DNA from: Priestia flexa NBRC 15715
Lineage (GTDB): Bacteria; Bacillota; Bacilli; Bacillales; Bacillaceae_H
DNA: 35,333 nucleotides
Assembly (NCBI RefSeq): GCF_001591565.1
Contig: NZ_BCVD01000028.1
Location: 1-35,333, forward strand
Reading direction: 5' to 3'
This document shows, piece by piece, positions 30,697-35,333 of this stretch; within the stretch, counting starts at the first letter, position 1, and each line of letters begins with the position of its first letter. The notes below the pieces were generated by a model. The model ran no database searches, was not told the origin of the DNA, and worked only from the letters and a program-made list of their open reading frames with translations. The position numbers were made by a program, and so were the translations under genes.

Positions 30697-31185
30697 TTAT
30701 GATGATAAGAATGGAATCTTATGGTTTCTGATAAATTTTAAACCATAATAAAAGCTAAAAATCAGCACGAAAGAACCGGTGGTTAAGCACGTTTTCATGA
30801 GAGCTAGCCCTCCAATAGACGGACTTGCCGATAGTTTATAACCTAGCAAAAAAAGCAGAGTTGCTAGCATAAATAAACAAAAACTCATATATGAATAACG
30901 ATTCTTAAAAGCAGCAACGAGAAGGAGAATAAGTAAGTACAAGCCGCTTATAAGCATCATTATAGGGAAAAATGGATAAAGTTTAGCTGCATAGATAAAA
31001 TAGTCCACCTGTGAAATATCGTATCCAGAGGTAATAGGAGTAGTAGCAATCGAGGTATATTTTGCTGAATCTGTCCATTCAAACGAATCATCAGTCAAAT
31101 TGGATCCCTCATACCATGTTGCTGCCGTTGATAAAAGAAATATGAAACAAGCTGCAAATAGCTGAGTCATATATTTAATTGACAT
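30697..31185 (-). CDS. DUF4306/YjdJ-like membrane protein
   Basis: A 162-residue protein with four membrane helices: N-terminal 5-24, then an outside loop TWYEGSNLTDDSFEWTDSAK, then helices at about 70-90, 98-116 and 125-147. The TAATWYEGS motif after the first helix resembles the DUF4306 (YjdJ) family of Bacillus; function is unknown. The assignment is from memory and moderate. The start at 31185 has GGAG 12 bases ahead; a TTG at 31206 is possible but overlaps nothing useful. Confidence 0.65.
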   Translation of the reverse strand: MSIKYMTQLFAACFIFLLSTAATWYEGSNLTDDSFEWTDSAKYTSIATTPITSGYDISQVDYFIYAAKLYPFFPIMMLISGLYLLILLLVAAFKNRYSYMSFCLFMLATLLFLLGYKLSASPSIGGLALMKTCLTTGSFVLIFSFYYGLKFIRNHKIPFLSS

Positions 31186-31374
31186 AACGTGCTTCATCTC
31201 CTTCAAATAATGCCATACTCTAGGAAGATATTATATCAGCTTTTAGAAGAAGAATATTTTATTTTACAGAGTGTCATAAAACGTTCAAAATTCACATCAG
31301 AAAAAGTTCATGTTTCAACTTAATAAAAATAGGGGAACATTGACAAATAAACGTAATGTATAGGAGAGACAAAC

Positions 31375-32259
31375 ATGAAAGTAGCTGTTATCTTAAACTC
31401 AAACGCAGGTAATAAAAAATTAATTGAGTCGATTGAACTTATTTGTGATAGATTGAAAACAGCCTTTTCAGAGGTGAAGTTATACGAAACCGAGGCTCCA
31501 GGTCATGGAAGTGAAATTGTAAAAGAAATCGCTTCTGATGTGGATGTCATTATTGGAGCTGGGGGAGACGGAACCATCTATGAGCTTGTGAATGCCATTG
31601 CACCGCTTGAACAATGCCCCGTTTTCGCAATTCTTCCAGGAGGAACATGTAATGATTTCTCTCGTGCAATTGGCATGAATCAAAATCCATTGAAAGCAGT
31701 AGAGCAAATTATTGCACAAAAGAAAATTGCAGTTGATGTTGGCAAGCATAATCAACAATACTTTTTAAACTTCTGGGGAATCGGCCTTGTAGCAGACGTT
31801 TCTGAGAACATTTTAGAAGATGGGAAAGAAAAGTTTGGTAAGCTCTCATATTATATGAGTGTGGGGAGAACGATTAGCCAAGTAGAACCTTTTGAGGTAG
31901 AAGTTGATAGCGATGAAACGACTTATGAGGGTGAAGCAGTAATGGTTTTGATTGGCAACGGTCCTTTCCTTGGTGGAAACCGAGCTGTTTTAGGAAATTG
32001 TTCGTTTCAAGATGGGCTTTTAGATGTATATGTGGTCAAACAAATGGCTTTTGAGCCTCTCATCAAATGGCTTCAAACAGCGCCTGGAGAAGAGCAAATG
32101 GACCCAACAAGTCAGCTGTTACATTTTAAGACAAAACGAGTAACAATTGACGCTACTCCACAGAAGACTGTAGATTGTGATGGTGAAAAAGAAACAACTA
32201 CGCCCGCAACAATTTCGGTTCTTCCCCATCATTTAGATATGTACGTTGGTAATATGTAA
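31375..32259 (+). CDS. Lipid kinase of the DagK/YegS family
   Basis: A 294-residue soluble kinase that phosphorylates diacylglycerol or a related lipid. The nucleotide-binding core is visible: NSNAGNKK near the start, IIGAGGDGTIYELVNAIA (GGDGT, residues about 61-68), and LPGGTCNDFSRAIG; the C-terminal beta sandwich has GNGPFLGGNRAV and the DGLLDVYVV strand. Bacillus has several members (DgkB, BmrU, YtlR). Which one this is cannot be told from sequence alone. GGAGAG lies before the ATG. It is monocistronic. Confidence 0.85.
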   Translation: MKVAVILNSNAGNKKLIESIELICDRLKTAFSEVKLYETEAPGHGSEIVKEIASDVDVIIGAGGDGTIYELVNAIAPLEQCPVFAILPGGTCNDFSRAIGMNQNPLKAVEQIIAQKKIAVDVGKHNQQYFLNFWGIGLVADVSENILEDGKEKFGKLSYYMSVGRTISQVEPFEVEVDSDETTYEGEAVMVLIGNGPFLGGNRAVLGNCSFQDGLLDVYVVKQMAFEPLIKWLQTAPGEEQMDPTSQLLHFKTKRVTIDATPQKTVDCDGEKETTTPATISVLPHHLDMYVGNM

Positions 32260-32285
32260 AGCGCCTGGATATGGCGCTTTTTTTA
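32256..32285. terminator. Bidirectional terminator
   Basis: AAAGCGCC and GGCGCTTT pair around TGGATAT with T-runs outward. It sits between the lipid kinase and the YitT-type gene. Confidence 0.85.
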
Positions 32286-32888
32286 TTATGGTATCCATTT
32301 CTTTGAAGTGAAAGTAATAATCATAAAGCTGCTCATCATGATGACAATCATTGAGTAGCAAAAAGCTGTAAAACCCACGATATGTAAGCCGATAAGCATA
32401 ATTAAGCTGTCCAATAGAAAAATAACAAGACCAATATTAATCGGCCACTTTGCTGAAATAATTAAAGCGATAAGATCAAGACCATCTGAGCTAACTTCAT
32501 ATCGAAGCATTAAACCGATTCCCATACCAGTTAGCACGCCTCCAATTATGGAACTAAACAGTAAAGGTATTTCCATACTCCCACCAATAACGTTTAGCTT
32601 TTCTGTCATAAAAAAAGAAAAGAGTAACCCAATGCTGCCATAGAAAAAATGTTTGCGATGGTAAAAAAATGCGTAAATAAAAACAGGTATATTAACTAAT
32701 AAAATGGATATGCCGATTGGCAAGCCAATCATGTAATAAATAACTAAGCCCAAGCCGATAAGTCCACCATCCAATAAATGATGGGGTGCAATAAACCCAT
32801 TAAGTCCTAAGCCGATTAATAAACTACCACAAAAAATGACGATTGCTCGAGTAAAAATAGTCCTCACCCTATATAAAAAGTTATTCAT
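32286..32888 (-). CDS. YitT/YczE-type membrane protein
   Basis: A 200-residue protein with five to six membrane helices. CGSLLIGLGLNGFIAPHHLLDGG in the first part and YEVSSDGLDLIALII in the middle are typical of the YitT/YczE/YyaS family (DUF161). The extra C-terminal DUF2179 domain is absent. The ATG at 32888 has no ribosome site, and it lies in the spacer of a perfect-looking promoter (TTGACA-17-TATATA at 32870-32898), so the real start is uncertain. No other ATG occurs in frame before the helix region; a GTG at about 32867 is the next candidate. Confidence 0.7.
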   Translation of the reverse strand: MNNFLYRVRTIFTRAIVIFCGSLLIGLGLNGFIAPHHLLDGGLIGLGLVIYYMIGLPIGISILLVNIPVFIYAFFYHRKHFFYGSIGLLFSFFMTEKLNVIGGSMEIPLLFSSIIGGVLTGMGIGLMLRYEVSSDGLDLIALIISAKWPINIGLVIFLLDSLIMLIGLHIVGFTAFCYSMIVIMMSSFMIITFTSKKWIP

Positions 32889-32898
32889 TAATTGTCAA
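32870..32898 (-). promoter_or_regulatory. SigA promoter overlapping the YitT start codon
   Basis: On the minus strand TTGACA (32893-32898), 17 bases, TATATA (32870-32875). The annotated ATG (32886-32888) is in the spacer, so a transcript from here would begin after it. Confidence 0.5.
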
Positions 32899-33051
32899 AA
32901 AGCTAGTACATTGATAATATATGGGAAGTTTGTCCAGCGTATGCCTTTCTTTCGAGAGATTATTAATCTAATAGGTTGTTCTGTGAAATATCCAATTTAT
33001 GCTATAATAAATAGTTGAATTTTCATACAGTTTAACTAGAGGAGTGAGCAT

Positions 33052-33495
33052 ATGGTTGTTATTAGATGTGCAGTTGAAAAGGATGTTGAACGACTAGCAA
33101 CACTGATGAAAGAATACATTGTTGATTTTTACCATCAGCCGGAACCGCCACGAAAAGAGATAGTTTCTCATCTTGAGTTATTATTAGCCGATTCATCAAA
33201 AGGAGTTCAATACGTAGCTGAAGAACAAAATCGCTTGCTTGGTTTTGCAACCATTTATGTAACCTTCAGTACATTAAAGCTAAAGAGAACAGCTATTTTA
33301 AACGATCTATACGTATTGCCAATGAATCGCGGAAATAAAGTAGGAGAAAAATTATTTCAAGCATGTGAAACATACGTAAAAGAAAATGATTTAGTGGGGT
33401 TATCCTGGGAAACAGCTGTTGATAATGAAGTTGCTCAGAATTTTTATGAGAAAATGGGCGGAGAAAAATCAAGATGGCTACACTATGAAAAGTAA
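33052..33495 (+). CDS. GNAT acetyltransferase
   Basis: A 147-residue, single-domain N-acetyltransferase: IRCAVEKDVERLATLMKEYI at the start, LLGFATIYVTFST strand, the pyrophosphate loop VLPMNRGNKVGEKLFQACE (RGNKVG) and ETAVDNEVAQNFYEKMGG at the end. The substrate is unknown. GAGGAGTGAG lies before the ATG. It is the third GNAT protein in the window and unrelated in detail to the two RimL-type ones. Confidence 0.85.
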   Translation: MVVIRCAVEKDVERLATLMKEYIVDFYHQPEPPRKEIVSHLELLLADSSKGVQYVAEEQNRLLGFATIYVTFSTLKLKRTAILNDLYVLPMNRGNKVGEKLFQACETYVKENDLVGLSWETAVDNEVAQNFYEKMGGEKSRWLHYEK

Positions 33496-33502
33496 TCGTT
33501 TA

Positions 33503-33532
33503 TTGCAATTTATAAACAAATTATGGTATAGT
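33503..33532 (+). promoter_or_regulatory. Extended -10 promoter of the 32-residue gene
   Basis: TTGCAA (33503-33508), 18 bases, TATAGT (33527-33532) preceded by TGG. Confidence 0.5.
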
Positions 33533-33590
33533 ATGGAAATGCATAAAGTTGTACGTTAGTTGTTATGAAAGGAAAGGAGAAACTTACGAA

Positions 33591-33689
33591 TTGAAGAGCA
33601 ATCCAATTGTACATATGTGGAAACTGTTAACCGCGATTGGCGGGTTTCTCGTTGCTTTCTTTCTTTTTAAAGTTCGCAAAGGTAAATAA
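33591..33689 (+). CDS. 32-residue single-helix membrane protein
   Basis: Starting from the TTG at 33591 the frame reads MKSNPIVHMWKLLTAIGGFL, then VAFFLFKVRKGK: one membrane helix with a short N-terminus and a basic tail. AAAGGAG lies 11 bases ahead, a little far. A promoter upstream (33503-33532) and a terminator downstream (33702-33738) frame it as its own unit. Such one-helix proteins often regulate larger membrane partners; no partner is apparent here and no family is recognised. Confidence 0.5.
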   Translation: MKSNPIVHMWKLLTAIGGFLVAFFLFKVRKGK

Positions 33690-33701
33690 CAGTTATGAGT
33701 G

Positions 33702-33738
33702 AAAAAGCACGATTTCGTTTAGGAAATCGTGCTTTTTT
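33702..33738. terminator. Bidirectional terminator
   Basis: AAAAAGCACGATTTC pairs perfectly with GAAATCGTGCTTTTT around GTTTAG. On the minus strand it carries the last codons of the 123-residue gene. Confidence 0.85.
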
Positions 33739-34090
33739 GATTTGAGGGAAACGGAATGCTAATTTTATCATGGATGGAATTCTTGTAAGAGTTGTAAGTA
33801 AAAGAATCTCCTGTGGATTGCTGTATCGACATGTACAGCAGATAGCTATCTTTTGTTTCCATATAATAACTGGCATCGTCCAGCTTAAGTGAATAAAAAC
33901 AATAACTGAAGTTAAGCAGCGATTGTTTTTGAATACGGGTTTCAGAATGCTCTTTTACCCACTCATATAACTCAAAAACAGTGGCACAATCAGGGGATAA
34001 CATAATCTTTGCTTTCTGTTGAATCTCATTAGCAGCGTTAGTAACTGAATCTTTAAGCTGTTTAACAAAAGAGGAGAGTTGTTCTTTCAC
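33719..34090 (-). CDS. Hypothetical 123-residue protein
   Basis: A soluble protein: helical start MKEQLSSFVKQLKDSVTNAA followed by NEIQQKAK, then a mixed region with SYCFYSLKLDDASYYMETKD, and a Ser-rich end. No family is recognised. The start is GTG with AGGAAG ahead. The end of the frame overlaps the terminator stem, so the last few residues are dictated by the hairpin. Confidence 0.55.
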   Translation of the reverse strand: MKEQLSSFVKQLKDSVTNAANEIQQKAKIMLSPDCATVFELYEWVKEHSETRIQKQSLLNFSYCFYSLKLDDASYYMETKDSYLLYMSIQQSTGDSFTYNSYKNSIHDKISIPFPSNQKSTIS

Positions 34091-34277
34091 ATTTTTCTTC
34101 CTTTCACATTTAGCCTTTTCTATAAATTGTGTTGAAACAAGAGTTTATATACGTTAACTACTTATAAAAAGAGTGAAGTAGCCGCATTGTAACAAGTGGC
34201 ATGTAAAAAATATAGCCAATCTAATTTAGTATTTGATAAAGTAAGGAATATAGAAAAAATAAGGAGTGTACAACAAT

Positions 34278-35315
34278 TTGACAAGCATACAGATTCAACC
34301 TCTAGATGTTAAAGCTGCAGAAGCAGCAGCAAAGTATATAGACACGCTAACAAAGCCTCAAGGAAGTTTAGGAAGGTTAGAAGAGCTAGCAATTAATTTG
34401 GCTGGCATTACACAAGAGATTTTTCCAACCGTTACACCACCTGGAGTACTGGTATTTGCAGCAGATCATGGGGTTGTTGAAGAAGGGGTATCAGCTTTCC
34501 CAAAAAGCGTAACTGCTCAAATGGCGCTTAATTTCTTAGAAGGTGGCGCAGCTATTAACGTATTTAGTAAGCAAATTGGAGCTCAATTTCAACTTGTGGA
34601 TATTGGAATTGCCACTACTGTTCAACACAGTGAACTTTCGTGCCGAAAAGTCAGAATGGGTACGCGCAATTTTTGCAATGAACATGCAATGACGAGAAAT
34701 GAAGTTGAACAAGCGATTGAAATAGGTATAAATGAAGCAACAAGCCTAATTAACAAAGGAATAAAGTGCTTAATTGTTGGAGAAATGGGAATTGGCAATA
34801 CTACTTCTAGCACAGCTCTACTAGCTGCTTTAACAAATCATAAAGTAGAAGAGCTAGTCGGCAGCGGTACAGGAATCACTTCTCAACAACTAAAGCATAA
34901 AATAGAAAGAATTGAGCAAGCATTAGCAGATAGACAATATGATGTAAAAGATCCGATTGACATTTTGTCAGCTTTTGGAGGACTTGAGATTGCAGGAATG
35001 GTTGGCGCAATGCTTGCAGCAGCTTCATACCGAATACCAATCATTGTGGACGGGTTTATTTGTACTACAGCGGCTGTGTTTGCTGTCCAAATGAATGAAT
35101 TAGCTTCCGACTATATGTTTGCAAGCCATCAATCTGTTGAGCCAGGTCATCGATTCGCTCTGTCCATTTTAAAAAAAGAACCATTATTAAATTTACAGAT
35201 GCGTCTTGGTGAAGGAAGTGGCGCAGCTATCGCGTTTCCACTTCTTCATTCAGCGTCTTTGATGATTAAAGAGATGGCTACATTTGCAGATGCAGGTGTT
35301 GCAAACAAAGAATAG
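34278..35315 (+). CDS. cobT: CobT, dimethylbenzimidazole phosphoribosyltransferase
   Basis: The 345-residue enzyme makes alpha-ribazole phosphate from nicotinate mononucleotide and 5,6-dimethylbenzimidazole, the lower-ligand step of cobalamin assembly. Landmarks are LTKPQGSLGRLEELA (about 24-38), FAADHGVVEEGVSAFP, the glycine-rich GEMGIGNTTSS, GSGTGITSQQL and the end LRLGEGSGAAIAFPLLHSA-like motif, with the catalytic Glu in MRLGEGSGAA. The TTG at 34278 lies 11 bases beyond GGAG (34263-34266). The GTG at 34266 overlaps that site and is less likely. No cobalamin riboswitch is visible in the short leader. Further cob genes may follow beyond the window. Confidence 0.9.
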   Translation: MTSIQIQPLDVKAAEAAAKYIDTLTKPQGSLGRLEELAINLAGITQEIFPTVTPPGVLVFAADHGVVEEGVSAFPKSVTAQMALNFLEGGAAINVFSKQIGAQFQLVDIGIATTVQHSELSCRKVRMGTRNFCNEHAMTRNEVEQAIEIGINEATSLINKGIKCLIVGEMGIGNTTSSTALLAALTNHKVEELVGSGTGITSQQLKHKIERIEQALADRQYDVKDPIDILSAFGGLEIAGMVGAMLAAASYRIPIIVDGFICTTAAVFAVQMNELASDYMFASHQSVEPGHRFALSILKKEPLLNLQMRLGEGSGAAIAFPLLHSASLMIKEMATFADAGVANKE

Positions 35316-35333
35316 TAAAAAGAGACTGAGACA

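Noticed and set aside
34091-34277. Cobalamin riboswitch before cobT
   Set aside because: None of the conserved B12-box or core elements is present, and the leader is too short.
1-35333. tRNA, rRNA, CRISPR array, insertion sequence, prophage
   Set aside because: No cloverleaf, rRNA core motif, regularly spaced repeat, transposase or phage gene was seen on either strand.

Overview
The window reads as chromosome of a low-GC, spore-former-type Bacillaceae. AGGAGG-like ribosome binding sites, SigA and SigB-type promoters, cre sites, an aa3-600 menaquinol oxidase operon, a class D sortase with an LPNTA substrate, a YerO/SwrC-like pair and a CitA-like citrate synthase all fit Priestia (Bacillus) megaterium or a close relative. 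The species is inferred from protein resemblance recalled from memory; no search was run. There is no rRNA, tRNA, CRISPR array, prophage or intact insertion sequence. Most genes are short transcription units separated by clear hairpin terminators, many of them shared by convergent genes.

Layout. 1-2294: a repeat-like GC-rich stretch, a small membrane protein, a YdaF-like acetyltransferase and a TSUP anion exporter. 2330-4115: a class D sortase with its acidic LPNTA-anchored surface protein. 4375-5007: a divergent pair, an unlisted 43-residue basic protein and a YueH-like protein. 5081-5990: a fluoride riboswitch and two overlapping fluC genes. 6091-6803: a rhodanese-like membrane protein without the usual catalytic cysteine, and a CsoR/CstR-family repressor carrying exactly Cys31 and Cys60, behind a promoter that overlaps an operator-like dyad. 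6916-7494: a membrane-anchored protein that seems to need an ATT or ATA start. 8064-11946: qoxABCD. 11986-13090: an unknown small protein and UppP. 13439-17600: secreted and membrane hypotheticals, a decayed Rrf2 regulator that still has a perfect palindromic operator, an acetyltransferase, an LCP cell-wall ligase and a likely SigB-controlled gene. 17871-21553: a TetR regulator and a SwrC-like RND pump, with a matching operator in front of each gene. 21554-22161: no intact large gene, but a candidate C-rich small RNA and a broken small membrane gene. 22162-25513: an old-yellow-enzyme reductase, a GlsB/YeaQ protein with a SigB-like promoter, a free-standing B12-binding sensor followed by a truncated PAS protein, a duplicated His/Cys-rich protein, and a 36-residue membrane protein with an elaborate promoter. 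25787-28195: a LysR regulator divergent from citrate synthase, with a perfect cre site between them. 28250-29863: a cluster of three decayed genes (YeiH-type exporter with two stops, DUF3231 remnant, internally deleted NUDIX). 29877-35315: arylamine N-acetyltransferase, a DUF4306-like protein, lipid kinase, YitT-type protein, acetyltransferase, a 32-residue membrane protein, a hypothetical and CobT.

The best leads are regulatory or very small: the CstR-like unit, the paired TetR sites, the 36-residue gene under a 12-bp inverted repeat plus a cre-like site, the candidate small RNA, the B12 sensor with a PAS stub, and the decayed Rrf2 gene with its intact palindrome.
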